A program made the translations under genes and the position numbers. The notes under the pieces were generated by a model. That model worked only from the letters and a program-made list of their open reading frames with translations, did no database searches and had not been told where the DNA came from. DNA of 64,000 nucleotides, taken from the NCBI GenBank assembly GCA_947445035.1, contig CANFCK010000024.1, positions 1 through 64,000 on the forward strand, given 5' to 3'. Positions within the stretch are counted from its first letter, which is position 1. Each line of letters begins with the position of its first letter. Below are positions 1-9,322 of the stretch, in pieces. Source of the DNA: Deltaproteobacteria bacterium (lineage in GTDB: Bacteria; Myxococcota_A; UBA796; SXON01).

Positions 1-149
1 GTCGTGTACCCGTCCGCGTCCACGTCCAGATTGCCGCCGTCATCGATGTTGTTCTGCCCGGCGGTGTCCTCCTCCGCTTTGGAGTCGACGTCGGCGCCGG
101 TACATGCGAGGCCAAAAAGGAACGACAGACCGAGGGGGGAGCGGTTCAT
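1..149 (-). CDS. Secreted lipoprotein, N-terminal part (runs off the window)
   Basis: Reading leftward from an ATG at 149, 49 residues are visible before the window ends. They form a short hydrophobic signal segment (LGLSFLFGLAC) with Cys16 as probable lipidation site, although Gly at -3 of the lipobox is atypical. The mature start is acidic and ends in DVDADGYT, which looks like the first half of an Asp/Gly calcium or MopE-type metal-binding motif common in Myxococcota secreted proteins. The main body lies outside the window, so its function is unknown. Export and lipidation are inferred from the leader only. Confidence 0.7.
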   Translation of the reverse strand, partial: MNRSPLGLSFLFGLACTGADVDSKAEEDTAGQNNIDDGGNLDVDADGYT

Positions 150-204
150 AGTACGAATGTACCGCACAACTCCGCCGGTCGGATCAGTCTGCGGACGTTT
201 CCGC

Positions 205-1482
205 TCACCGCGGGTCGAACACCAGCGTGGTCGGCGTCAGCGCCGTCGCCGAACGCGCCCGAGCAACCTCGGTGCCGCCCTCGCTTTCGAGCGCGATGAT
301 CTCGCCCGCACCGTCCTGCGGATCGTTGCCATACCACACCCTTCCGTCGCGATCGGTGGCGAGCCCGGCCGGGAGGTCGAGCACGTTGCCGCCGGCGAAC
401 TGGTCCGGAGCGCGCAGCGATTCGCCGGTGTCAGCGACGTCGAAGCGGGCCAGCGCCGGGTTGGTCCAGTAGTTCACCCACAGCCGGCCGGCCGCGTCGA
501 ACCCGAGGCCGGTCGGACCATTGAGGGTGTGCGTACCGGTCTCGTCGTCCCAGCCGGCGGTGAAGGCGACCTCGGGCGTCAACGTCGCCGCACCGCCCGA
601 CGCGCTCTGCCCCGCCGCCAGGGCAAAGACGTATTCGCTGGCGAAGTCCGCGATCCACAGGCGGTCGTCCGGGCCCACAATCATCGACTCCGGAGCGACC
701 ATCCCGTCCACCTCGAATACCGCCGCGGGCGCGCCGGGGACGGTGCCCTCGGCAAGGAACGCCAGCGTCTGCTCGGCGCTGAAACCCCACACGCCGCGGG
801 TGTCGGAGCTGGTGTGCCGCACCAGCACCCACAGTTGGTTCTTGGCGTCGAAGGCCAGGGCTGCGATCTGCACCGCGTCAGCGAAGACGTCGCCGCCGAG
901 CGTCAGTGGGTCTGCGCTTCCGTCCGCCCCGCCCGGGGGGTAAACCTCCAACCGTGCACCGTACGTCGGCGATGTCGCGACCCATAGGTTGCCCATCGCG
1001 TCCACCGCAAAGCCGCGGAGGTCATTGGAGAGGTCGACGTTGATGGTCAGCACCGGCTCCACGTCCCCGCCCGTGGCGAGGGCGTCAACGTCAAAACCGT
1101 GGGCCGCCTCACCACTGAGCGCCCACAGCTTGCCGCTGGAGGGCTGCAGTTCCCACGACGCGGCCCATTCCTGGACCTCGCCGTCGACGATGCACGCGCG
1201 CTGGACCGTGTCATTCAGCAGGCCGTACGCGCGACCGACGGGCGCACCCTCTACCGTGCCGCGCAGCGCCGCGAGCGTGTAGAGACCTGCCGGAAGCTCG
1301 ACCGTCGTGTCGGACTCCACCCGGGTGACAAAGGCGCCGTCTGCGTCGTAGACCTCGACCGCAGGGACGGTCGCCCACGTCTCCGCCGGGAGGTCGAGCA
1401 CGAGGTCAAGGGTGCCGGTGCCGGTGTCGCTGCACACGTCGGGTTCGGGTTCGGGGCAGGCGAAGAGGGCGAAGAGCAACAT
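205..1482 (-). CDS. Outer-surface lipoprotein with NHL/SMP-30-like beta-propeller
   Basis: The 425-residue product starts at the ATG at 1482, preceded by a GGAG at good spacing; the frame stays open 20 codons further upstream without a leader-like sequence. MLLFALFAC is a short lipoprotein signal with Cys9. After a Thr/Asp-rich linker and a small beta domain, from about residue 150 there are at least five repeats of the type GFAVDAMGNLWVA, LAFDAKNQLWVL, GLGFDAAGRLWVN and GLATDRDGRVWYG. This is the blade signature of NHL/SGL-type beta-propellers, which bind ligands or act as lactonase-like enzymes. No catalytic metal site can be assigned. The neighbour downstream on the same strand is also a lipoprotein, but no shared pathway is evident. 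Confidence 0.75.
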   Translation of the reverse strand: MLLFALFACPEPEPDVCSDTGTGTLDLVLDLPAETWATVPAVEVYDADGAFVTRVESDTTVELPAGLYTLAALRGTVEGAPVGRAYGLLNDTVQRACIVDGEVQEWAASWELQPSSGKLWALSGEAAHGFDVDALATGGDVEPVLTINVDLSNDLRGFAVDAMGNLWVATSPTYGARLEVYPPGGADGSADPLTLGGDVFADAVQIAALAFDAKNQLWVLVRHTSSDTRGVWGFSAEQTLAFLAEGTVPGAPAAVFEVDGMVAPESMIVGPDDRLWIADFASEYVFALAAGQSASGGAATLTPEVAFTAGWDDETGTHTLNGPTGLGFDAAGRLWVNYWTNPALARFDVADTGESLRAPDQFAGGNVLDLPAGLATDRDGRVWYGNDPQDGAGEIIALESEGGTEVARARSATALTPTTLVFDPR

Positions 1483-1689
1483 GGCGACTCCGAGAGGGGG
1501 GGGGGAGTAAGCGGAAACGCGCGACAGGCGGATATCCTTCAAATCCGGCGGCAGCGATAGAGCGGAGGGGCCCGGGCCTATGGCGCTAGCGCTCGAAGCT
1601 CGTGGTACCGTCGCACCAGGTCAGAGCAACTCCCCGGACAGCGGCCATGCGCGGCGCCGGGAGGTCCGGGTCCGCAGGCGGCCGCCCCC

Positions 1690-3519
1690 TCAGCGCACCT
1701 TGACCTTGTGCCGGTAGTCGAAGCCGACCCACAGCGCTTCGTCGAGGACCAAGGTCTTCTCGAAGAAGTAGGCGTTGCCCGTGAGCGGGAGCTGGACCTC
1801 GACCGGCTCGACTCCCTGGCCCAGCGCGCCGGTTTCGCCCTGGTTCTGGACCTCGGCGTTGACCGCCTGGCGATCGTTCTGAGAGACGACGGCTTCCGCC
1901 GGCAAAACCGGCGCCGCCGAGAACCAATCGACCCGACGCACGGTGCCCTCCGACGTACGCGGCAAGATGGTCGCCGTCGCCGGCAGGTAGACCGTCCACT
2001 GCAACACGCTGGTGGGCGCATCCACGCGGGGGAGCTCGACCTTCATCTCGCCACGACCCTTGGCCAGCTCTCCGCCGCCTTCCACGTAGACCAGCTCCAC
2101 GAGGAAGGCGGACAGCGCGCCCCCGGAGGCATCGCTGCGCACCAGCGGCACCAGCACGCCGCCCTTTTCACCGCGCGCGACCTTCACGCCGCGGCCGGCC
2201 ACCGACGCGCTCCAGACCTCGGCGCCGTCGGGGATCGCGACTTTCAGGAACTGCTTGCGGTTGTTGCGGACGCCGTAGCGGACGCGGGTCATGCGGCGGC
2301 CGTCCTCGGTGACCAGGGTCTCGGCCGAGGTGGTGTCGACCAGCGTCACCAGCATGTCCAGGTCGGGGTGCTGCTTGACCTCCAGCGGAATCTTCACGTC
2401 GCCGCCCCGCGCCCGGTAGGCCAGAAGCACGGGGAAGTCGGTGGCGCCGGTGATCGCGGCAGGAAGCTCTCGGACGTCGATGGGAACGGCTCCGGTGGCA
2501 CCCTTGGCGACCAGCTCCACGGCGCTGCGCGCGTCCACGCCCACGTAGTCGGTTTCGCGGGTGACGCCGGTCAGACGGACCAGCGGGATGTCGGCGCCGC
2601 TGACCAGGGCGCGCTCGTAGTCGATGCCGAGGCGGTAGAGGCCCTCGGCGCCGTAGTTCAGCTCGACGTCGATGCCGCCGGTCTTGGACTGCGTCCAGTT
2701 GCGGATGCCGTTGCCGCGCACGTCGAGCACCGTGACCTCGACCGGCAGATCAACGTGGAACTTGTCGATCTTGTTGTGGAGCACGGTGTAGTCGATGTCG
2801 GCCTTGCACGTGAGCACGCCCTCGCTGACCCCGACGAGCGTACGTGTTTCTGCGTATACGCGGGCCTCCCGCTTGGCCTCTGCTTCGGTCTGGTCCTTGA
2901 CCTTGCGCGCCCAGCTGACGGTGAGGCTGGACATCGCCGGGACGTAGGCCTCCACGCGCCGTTCGTTGCCCACGCTCGTGGCATTGAGGCCTTGTGCACC
3001 GGGCACGGAGAAGTCGAGTTCGTCGGCGCTCTGGACGGAGAGCCCGACGACCGTGGCGCCGGCTGACGGCAGGGGGAGGGTGAAGCCGGTCTCGCCGTCT
3101 CCGGAGAAGAGCTTCACGACGAACTCGAGGTTGGCCTCGAAGTTGCCGGGTTTGTCGGTGATGAGCGTGTAGTAGCCGCTCTGGACGAAAAGCGCGGCGT
3201 CTTTGCCGCCCAGGGTGGCCGAACGGAGCGCCGTGGAGGCGCCCAACAGCGGAACCGTGGTCCAACCCTCCTTCTTGTGAACCACGCCGCGCAGGTTGAG
3301 CTTGACCACCGCATAGGCGTCTTCGCCCTCGCCGACGACCGAGCCGGTGAACACGGCGCGATCGAGCGTCCAGTCGCGGGGACTGACGATCTTCGGCTGC
3401 TGGTCCAGCACGTACTTGCTGTAGAGGGTGTTGAAGTCGTTCCAGGGCAGCTCGACCTTGCCGGCGGCAGAGTTGAAGGGGGAGGCGAAGGCCATCGAGA
3501 GGACGAGGACGAGGGTCAT
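1690..3519 (-). CDS. Secreted protein of unknown function, paralogous to its upstream neighbour
   Basis: This 609-residue protein begins with a signal-like stretch (MTLVLVLSMAFAS). It appears to be all-beta, with no recognised enzyme motif. Residues from about 420 to 520 (GVRNNRKQFLKV, then GEMKVELPRVDAPTS and a following YLP segment) match a block of the protein encoded just upstream (RVRNERRQYLHV, GQMELTLPSVDAP, HLPRGF). The two genes therefore share a homologous domain. The ATG overlaps the stop of the upstream gene by 4 bp (ATGA), so the two are translationally coupled and probably work as a pair at the cell surface or in the periplasm. Export and partnership are inferred. Confidence 0.7.
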   Translation of the reverse strand: MTLVLVLSMAFASPFNSAAGKVELPWNDFNTLYSKYVLDQQPKIVSPRDWTLDRAVFTGSVVGEGEDAYAVVKLNLRGVVHKKEGWTTVPLLGASTALRSATLGGKDAALFVQSGYYTLITDKPGNFEANLEFVVKLFSGDGETGFTLPLPSAGATVVGLSVQSADELDFSVPGAQGLNATSVGNERRVEAYVPAMSSLTVSWARKVKDQTEAEAKREARVYAETRTLVGVSEGVLTCKADIDYTVLHNKIDKFHVDLPVEVTVLDVRGNGIRNWTQSKTGGIDVELNYGAEGLYRLGIDYERALVSGADIPLVRLTGVTRETDYVGVDARSAVELVAKGATGAVPIDVRELPAAITGATDFPVLLAYRARGGDVKIPLEVKQHPDLDMLVTLVDTTSAETLVTEDGRRMTRVRYGVRNNRKQFLKVAIPDGAEVWSASVAGRGVKVARGEKGGVLVPLVRSDASGGALSAFLVELVYVEGGGELAKGRGEMKVELPRVDAPTSVLQWTVYLPATATILPRTSEGTVRRVDWFSAAPVLPAEAVVSQNDRQAVNAEVQNQGETGALGQGVEPVEVQLPLTGNAYFFEKTLVLDEALWVGFDYRHKVKVR

Positions 3520-6467
3520 GGTTTCTCCGGAGAGGTCTGGCGGTATTGGAACTGGAAGGTGGGGAACTCGCCGGCCGGCAACAGTGCCTGGTCGGTGGTG
3601 AGGGTGGGACCGTCAAGGGGCATGGCGAGCGCCATCGGGGAGGCGGTGGCGACGAGCGCGGCCCGGCGCTCGGGGAGCGGGCGTGGGCGGTCGGAGGACG
3701 GGAGGAATTTTCCGTCGCTGTCACCGTCGTCGGTGCCGGTGACCTCGTGGCCGTCAGCCGGTGCCCGGCCGTTCTGAGCCCGGTTTCGGTCGCGACCGGC
3801 GTCGTCGTCCTGTGCGTTGGCGGCGAGGTAGCCGACGGCTTCGAGCTCGACGAGCTTCTCGCGCGCCCCGATCTTGTCGTTCACTTGGAGGTCGGCGCCG
3901 GGGGCGGACGCGAAGGGGTCGGCGGCCATGCGTTCGGCGGTCGCGCGTTCAGCTCTCCCGCCCATCGCGGCGCGGGGTGGCGGCGGGGGCGGCGCGGCGG
4001 CGGCAGGGGCCATGACGGGTGGCGGATCAGCGGCACCGCGCCCAGAGGCGGTGGTGGTCTGTGACTCCTCGTAGACCGCCTTCTTGCCCAGCCCGAAGGC
4101 CTGCTTGCTTTTCTTGGCCGGGGACGCGGTCACGACGACACTCTCGTAGGAGCGGCCGGCGGGAACCTTGGAGAGCACCTTCGGCTCGGGCATCGGCTCC
4201 GGCGCGGGGGGCGCCTCCAAGGGGTAGGCCTCGGACTCCACGCCGGTATCGGGCATGTCGACGACGCCGTCGCCGTCCGCGGTCCAGGTGTTCTCGTTGG
4301 CCGAAGCGCCCCCCGCGCTGTTGTTGCCCACGCCGCCGCTTCCGATGCCGTAGCCGTAGCCCTGGCCTTCGCCTTTGACGCCGAGCCCGCCGAGGTCCTC
4401 GCCCTCGCTGTCCGCGACCGTTGCGCCAGCGGCGCCGGCGGACGCGCCGAATGAGCCCTGCAGTTCGCCCCCGATGATCCCCTCGATCCCATCCCCGTCG
4501 AACGAGAACGAAGAGTTGCCGGGTGACGAGGGTTTATCCGCCTCCTGCCGCTTCTTCTTTTCGGACCGCACCTCCTCCAACTTGCGGGTGGCCACGCTGA
4601 TGTTGGAGGTCTGTTCTGCGTTTTCGAACTGCTCGGTCTTCTTGAGCTCGTTGGCGACCTGAATCGACTCCTCGTAGGCCTCTTCTGCCGCGTCGAGGTC
4701 GCCCGATCGGTAGAGGTAGTCGGCGCTCTTGCTCACCGCCTTTTGCTGTTCTTCGAGGCCGGATGCCTTGGCGCGCGCCATGTCCTTGACCCGTCGCGAG
4801 CCCATGTCGTTCTTGGTGCTGCGACCCTCGATCACGTCGAGGTTGTCCTGCAAGAGCGTGGCGTCCTCGTTGGCGGCGTCGACGTTCTTGGCTTCGTCCA
4901 GCCAGCGCTGCGCGGTGCTCCAGTCGTTGTCCTTGTAGGCGCTGACGGCGTTCTGGAGCGCGGAGGAGACGACTTCCTGCTTGCGACGGTCTTCCTGGGC
5001 TTCGACGCTCTGGTCGGCGAGGGTGTCGCGCTGGCGGAGGTCGCCGACCAACATGGTGCCGCTGCCGCGGGTGGGCGTCCGCAGCGCCCGGAACCCACGC
5101 GGCAGGTGGACTTCCCAGCGCGCCGCCTGGACGGGTGCATCGACGCTCGGCAGCGTCAACTCCATCTGGCCACGCGGCGCCCACACGTCTTGGTCGACGC
5201 CGATCCACTCCACATCGACCGGGAAGCTCAGGAGCCCCTTGACCGTCTCGATCGACTTTTCCAGCGGGATGTAAAGACCACCAGCGCCGTCTGCGAGCCC
5301 GCTGACAGGCTGGTTTCCGACGCGCACCACGATCGGGCGCCACCCCGCGGCGGGCTTGACATGGAGGTACTGGCGACGTTCGTTGCGCACCCGCAGGTTC
5401 ATCCGCAGCGCCAGACGGCCTTCCTGTGCCGCCGCCAGGGTGTAGCGCGCCTGGGTCACGACGGTATCCGGCCCCTGCAGGTTGTCTCCGCCCGCCAGGA
5501 GCACCCGCAACGGCTGAGGTCCGCGCCAGGCGGCCAGCGGCACCCCGTCGCCGAGGTTCTTGGCCCAGGCGGGCAGCTCGGCCATCGGGACGCTGGTCGG
5601 CATCGCGATCGGAATCAGCTCGCCCTCGTCTGAACGGGCCATGGTGACGTACCGATCAACACGCTGAACCCCCGCCGGAGCCGGCGACGGCACCGTCGAT
5701 TCGCCCTTGACCAAACGCACGCGTCCCTTCAGCGTCACGGTGAACAGGCCCTTGACCGGCGACTTCGGCTCGATCACCACCTGCGCGCCCTCCTTGCGCC
5801 ACTTGGCCACGCCAGGTCCCGCGATCTCCAGCTCGTCGAGACCCGCGACGTCGATCGTCAGCCGCTTCGCCTCCCCGCGCACCACTCGCCAGCGAAGCAC
5901 GCCCTCCACGAGAAGCCCGCCGCTGTCGCCCCGAAACACCGTCGCCGCCTCGCCCTGGACCAAGAGCCCCTGCTGGATCAGCTCGCCTTCGACATGCGGG
6001 CGCCAGCTCACGCTGAGGCGCTCGGTCGGCGTCAGCCAGCCGTCGATCGCGCCGTTGACGGTGACGTCCAGGCCGGGGGCGTCGATCTCGACGCGGGTGC
6101 GGGTTGCGGGGAGGATGCCGAGTTCCAGGGAGCCGTCGCCGCCTGCGTACAGCCCTTCGAAGGATTGCTTCACCAATCGGGCCTCGGGCCGAAGCGCCAA
6201 CTCCAGTCCGTCCGGCGTCGCAAGCACTGGACCGTTCACACTGGTGATGAGTAGCTCCGGGCCCACCAGACGGAGCACTTCGCCCCGCGCGTCCGGACTG
6301 CGCAAGGTGTAGGCCGCCTCGACCCGCACCGCCTCCCCGTCCCGGATGTGGAGCCGCCACACCGCATCGGAGGCCGCCCAGCCAATCGGAGCCGGCGCGG
6401 GGCCCCACGGGCTCTCGGCGAGGGCCGGGCCAGCAACGAGCGCAATCAGGAGAGGGATGAGCACCAT
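3516..6467 (-). CDS. Large secreted TPR protein with low-complexity C-terminus, paralogue of the 609-residue neighbour
   Basis: The product is 983 residues with a clear signal peptide ending in ALA (MVLIPLLIALVAGPALA). Residues ~30-480 are beta-rich and include the block shared with the downstream protein (RVRNERRQYLHV to HLPRGF). Residues ~500-605 contain two TPR-like helical hairpins (AVSAYKDNDWSTAQRWL; YLYRSGDLDAAEEAYEES). A Gly-rich tract (GYGYGIGSGGVG, about 700-720), a Pro tract (APPPPPPR, about 825) and an acidic tail follow. The segment VPAGRSYESVVV resembles the linker before the plug of TonB-dependent receptors, but no barrel is present. It heads a two-gene operon. A role in envelope assembly or in a surface complex is a guess. 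Confidence 0.7.
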   Translation of the reverse strand: MVLIPLLIALVAGPALAESPWGPAPAPIGWAASDAVWRLHIRDGEAVRVEAAYTLRSPDARGEVLRLVGPELLITSVNGPVLATPDGLELALRPEARLVKQSFEGLYAGGDGSLELGILPATRTRVEIDAPGLDVTVNGAIDGWLTPTERLSVSWRPHVEGELIQQGLLVQGEAATVFRGDSGGLLVEGVLRWRVVRGEAKRLTIDVAGLDELEIAGPGVAKWRKEGAQVVIEPKSPVKGLFTVTLKGRVRLVKGESTVPSPAPAGVQRVDRYVTMARSDEGELIPIAMPTSVPMAELPAWAKNLGDGVPLAAWRGPQPLRVLLAGGDNLQGPDTVVTQARYTLAAAQEGRLALRMNLRVRNERRQYLHVKPAAGWRPIVVRVGNQPVSGLADGAGGLYIPLEKSIETVKGLLSFPVDVEWIGVDQDVWAPRGQMELTLPSVDAPVQAARWEVHLPRGFRALRTPTRGSGTMLVGDLRQRDTLADQSVEAQEDRRKQEVVSSALQNAVSAYKDNDWSTAQRWLDEAKNVDAANEDATLLQDNLDVIEGRSTKNDMGSRRVKDMARAKASGLEEQQKAVSKSADYLYRSGDLDAAEEAYEESIQVANELKKTEQFENAEQTSNISVATRKLEEVRSEKKKRQEADKPSSPGNSSFSFDGDGIEGIIGGELQGSFGASAGAAGATVADSEGEDLGGLGVKGEGQGYGYGIGSGGVGNNSAGGASANENTWTADGDGVVDMPDTGVESEAYPLEAPPAPEPMPEPKVLSKVPAGRSYESVVVTASPAKKSKQAFGLGKKAVYEESQTTTASGRGAADPPPVMAPAAAAPPPPPPRAAMGGRAERATAERMAADPFASAPGADLQVNDKIGAREKLVELEAVGYLAANAQDDDAGRDRNRAQNGRAPADGHEVTGTDDGDSDGKFLPSSDRPRPLPERRAALVATASPMALAMPLDGPTLTTDQALLPAGEFPTFQFQYRQTSPEKP

Positions 6468-6548
6468 CGCCCCGACAACGTAGCGCGCGCGGGGTGCCTT
6501 ACACTCGGTCCCAGTTTGTCAGCGGTGCGCGGCGTGCTACCTCGCCCG

Positions 6549-7370
6549 ATGCTCCGGCACACCCTCCAGACCGCGCCCGGCGCCACGCCGAAACACTGGG
6601 CTTGGCTGCTTCACGGCATCCTCGGCTCCGGCCAGAACCTGCGACTGGTCGCGCGTCGACTGGTCGTGGACCTGCCCGACTGGGGTTTTGTGCTGCCCGA
6701 TCTCCGCAACCACGGCGACAGCCACGACGACGGGCCGCCGCACACGGTTTCCTCCTGCGCCGCCGATCTCGACACGTTGGCGGACTCGTTGGGGCTGGAC
6801 ATCCGGAACGCCATCGGCCACAGCTTTGGCGGCAAGGTGGCCCTGGCCTGGGGGGCCTCGCGCGACGATGACCGGCAGGCCGAGGGCATCTGGGCCCTGG
6901 ATGTGCAGCCGGGCAAGCCAGACGTGCCGCTCGCGATGCAGTCGGACGTCGTGCGGGTGGTCGCGGCGCTCCGGCAGATTTCGATGCCGCTCCCCCGTCG
7001 TGACAGCATCATTTCGGTGCTCTCGGAGCAGGGCTTTAGCCCGATGATGGGCCAGTGGATGACGACCAATCTCCGGCCCGGTGATGGCGGCTTCGTTTGG
7101 CGGTTCGATCTCGACGGGATCGAGGCGATGTTGCGCGACTACGCCTCGGTGGACCTGTGGCCGTGGCTGGAGGATCCGCGGCGGCGGACCCGGGTCGACG
7201 TCGTGCGGGCGGGGCGGTCCGAACGCTGGAACGACGCCGAGTTGGCGCGCTTCCGGCTGCCGCTACTACACTTGCACGTGCTGCCGGACGCTGGCCATTG
7301 GGTGCATGTCGACGACCCGGATGGGCTGCATCGGCTGCTGGTCGCGGGCCTCACCCCAACCGCGCTGTGA
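6549..7370 (+). CDS. Alpha/beta hydrolase (YbfF-like esterase)
   Basis: This 273-residue cytoplasmic hydrolase starts at ATG 6549. It has the fold's canonical elements: an HG oxyanion motif (LLHGILGSGQN, residues ~20-30), LPDLRNHGDS after strand 4, the nucleophile elbow GHSFGG with Ser92, and a late His in DAGHWVHVDDP near residue 253. Length and motif order fit the YbfF/BioH-like esterases that cleave short acyl or CoA esters. The gene is transcribed divergently from the large secreted protein at 6467, leaving about 80 bp for both promoters. Its 3' end overlaps that of the convergent ArsC-like gene by 20 bp. The substrate cannot be read from the sequence. Confidence 0.85.
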   Translation: MLRHTLQTAPGATPKHWAWLLHGILGSGQNLRLVARRLVVDLPDWGFVLPDLRNHGDSHDDGPPHTVSSCAADLDTLADSLGLDIRNAIGHSFGGKVALAWGASRDDDRQAEGIWALDVQPGKPDVPLAMQSDVVRVVAALRQISMPLPRRDSIISVLSEQGFSPMMGQWMTTNLRPGDGGFVWRFDLDGIEAMLRDYASVDLWPWLEDPRRRTRVDVVRAGRSERWNDAELARFRLPLLHLHVLPDAGHWVHVDDPDGLHRLLVAGLTPTAL

Positions 7371-7704
7371 CCTCGTCCGCATCGAGGTTCCAGCCCACAA
7401 TCGTCGGCTTACCATCGCGCTCGACGATGGGCCGCTTGATGAGCATCGGGTCGGCAGCGAACGCCTCCGCCCACTGCGTATCGCTCCACGACTCCTTCTC
7501 CGGGCCGAGGGCGCGGTAGCTGCCGCCGGACGTATTGCGCATCGCCCGAGCGCCGAACTTCGCCACCCACGCGTCTACCTGAGCACGGGAGGGCGGCTCG
7601 TCCCTGAAATCGATGAAGGTGTGGGGCCGGCGTGCGCCGTCCAGCGCCGCACGGGCTTTTTTTACGGTGCCGCAGGAGGGGATGCCATAGACGAGGAGGG
7701 CCAT
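7351..7704 (-). CDS. ArsC/Spx-family thioredoxin-fold reductase (YffB-like)
   Basis: The 117-residue product has the ArsC-family N-terminal active site GIPSCGTVKKA with Cys11. The CxxxKKA form is typical of the YffB branch, which depends on glutathione or a similar thiol. Later landmarks are LIKRPIVERDGKPTIVGW, a conserved basic/proline loop of the family. The usual family length is 110-120, so it looks complete. True arsenate reduction is not assured, because no ars genes are adjacent. Its ATG overlaps the ATG of the divergent gene by 2 bp (7702-7705), so one of the two starts may be misplaced. Confidence 0.85.
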   Translation of the reverse strand: MALLVYGIPSCGTVKKARAALDGARRPHTFIDFRDEPPSRAQVDAWVAKFGARAMRNTSGGSYRALGPEKESWSDTQWAEAFAADPMLIKRPIVERDGKPTIVGWNLDADEVTARLG

Positions 7705-9322
7705 GCTGCCGGATCTAACTGAACCGCCGCCGTCGGCGCTCGTCTCCTTGGAGGCGGCGGACCCCTCGCTCGCGGAGGCCCTGGCCCGTCACGCCGACGG
7801 CGACCTACTCGAAGCGGCGGCGACGGTGCTTTTGCTTGTGGACCCTCGGCTGAGGGACCTCCTGCTCCCCGTCGAGCCCGTCGGCCCCTACCCCGACCGG
7901 CTCCACGAAGACGTCCGCGTCGACCTGATCGAGGCCGACGTGCGCCTCGAGGGCACTCGTCTGGTGGGCACCGTGCGAGGCGTGGGCGCCGCCGACAACG
8001 GCGTCTGGCTGGAGCTCGACACCCGCGGCGGTCCTCTGAACGACCTCCTCCTCGGCTTCGGCCGCGGCTGGTCGCGCGAGGCCACCATCGACGGCGGCGC
8101 GCCCTCCCCGATGCTCGCCCGCGAGGTGATGCCGGTGGTCGGCGACGACAGCGTCTCGTTCTCAGTGGACCTCGCGGGGAGCGCCCGCTTCGATGCGAGG
8201 CACGCGGGACGCGTGACCGCCTCGATCAAAAGCTTCGACGGCAGCATCGCGGACGTCGGTCCGGGGGGCTTCCTCGGCGCCCCGCCCGACGATGCGTTGG
8301 TGCTGTTCGCGAGTTTTGTCGCCGCCGGGCCCATCGCCGACCCCGACCTCGCGCTGGCTGTCGCCATCGGCTTTGGCACCCTGCGCGGGCAGGTGGCCGA
8401 CGGGGTGGTTCCCACCGTGGACGCCGACGCCCTGGCGTGGTTGCGCTACGGCGAGAGCGTGGACGCCTGGCTTGCAGAGCGCGGCGCCACCTGGCGGCTC
8501 AGCACCCAGGATGCGCTTGGCAAGCTGGTGTGGGGGTGGCCCGCGGCTCAGTCGGTGGCCTACGGGCAGTTCGCGCTCGCCAAGCAGCCCGAGCCGCTTT
8601 CCCTTGACGTGTGGCGCTTCGTCGTGCCCAACGTCGCCGACCTGACGGCACTCCGCGACCAGGCGCCCAAGCTCGCCGACCCCGGAGCCACCGCCGACGC
8701 GGTCGACGCCTGGTTGTGGAAGGGGATGGACTACCGCACCAACGACGACCTGATGCGGGCGCTCTGTCGCGACGGCGGCGTCGAGCGCGACACCTGCAAG
8801 GCCTGGAACGCTGAGCGCATCCGAAGCGTCACCCTCGGAAAGGTGGGCGCCGTCGAGGTCGCAGCGTCGGAAGGTGTGAGCGTGGCCTTGCAGCGGCGGC
8901 TCCTCAGCGAGCGCGGCCGCTTCGTCGGCGACTGCGCGGTAGCCACAGGAATGGCCGTCTGGACCCTTCAGGCGCTGGGCATCCCCGCGATCGGCATGGG
9001 CTGGGCGGGCACCGACACCTCCACCCCCACCCACGACGTCCCACTCTGGCTGGACGGCGACACCTTCCGCGCCACCCAGCGGGGGCCCGGCCGCGACTGG
9101 GCCGCCGAAAGCGCGTTTGTCTACGTCACGCTGCCCGGCGTCCACCCGGTCAACGCCTTTGGCCTGGCGCGCGAGCCCAACGGTTGGAGCCGCGGCGGCG
9201 CCGTCGTCGGCGGCTGGACCCGCTTTGCCGAGGTGCGGCGCATCCTCGCCGATGGGCTGCCGGCCTCGATTGTAGGGGGATGGATCGACGTGCAGGCCGC
9301 TGGCGGATGGCCCACATGGTAA
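7703..9322 (+). CDS. Hypothetical protein with degenerate transglutaminase-like domain
   Basis: The 539-residue product is not recognised over most of its length. Near residue 411 it has GDCAVATGMAVWTLQALGIP followed by a loop and HDVPLWLDG. This order resembles the Cys-His-Asp core of transglutaminase-like cysteine peptidases (GDC...LR..GIPA...H.W). The first 390 residues have no signal peptide and no known domain. The ATG at 7703 shares two bases with the divergent ArsC-like ATG, so a start further in (for example a GTG within the first 20 codons) is possible. The 3' end overlaps the YkgJ-like gene, which suggests co-transcription. Confidence 0.65.
   Translation: MLPDLTEPPPSALVSLEAADPSLAEALARHADGDLLEAAATVLLLVDPRLRDLLLPVEPVGPYPDRLHEDVRVDLIEADVRLEGTRLVGTVRGVGAADNGVWLELDTRGGPLNDLLLGFGRGWSREATIDGGAPSPMLAREVMPVVGDDSVSFSVDLAGSARFDARHAGRVTASIKSFDGSIADVGPGGFLGAPPDDALVLFASFVAAGPIADPDLALAVAIGFGTLRGQVADGVVPTVDADALAWLRYGESVDAWLAERGATWRLSTQDALGKLVWGWPAAQSVAYGQFALAKQPEPLSLDVWRFVVPNVADLTALRDQAPKLADPGATADAVDAWLWKGMDYRTNDDLMRALCRDGGVERDTCKAWNAERIRSVTLGKVGAVEVAASEGVSVALQRRLLSERGRFVGDCAVATGMAVWTLQALGIPAIGMGWAGTDTSTPTHDVPLWLDGDTFRATQRGPGRDWAAESAFVYVTLPGVHPVNAFGLAREPNGWSRGGAVVGGWTRFAEVRRILADGLPASIVGGWIDVQAAGGWPTW

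Noticed and set aside
1708-3066. Plus-strand ORF of 452 codons
   Set aside because: Antisense to the 609-residue secreted protein; rich in His, Asp and Arg, as expected for a shadow frame.
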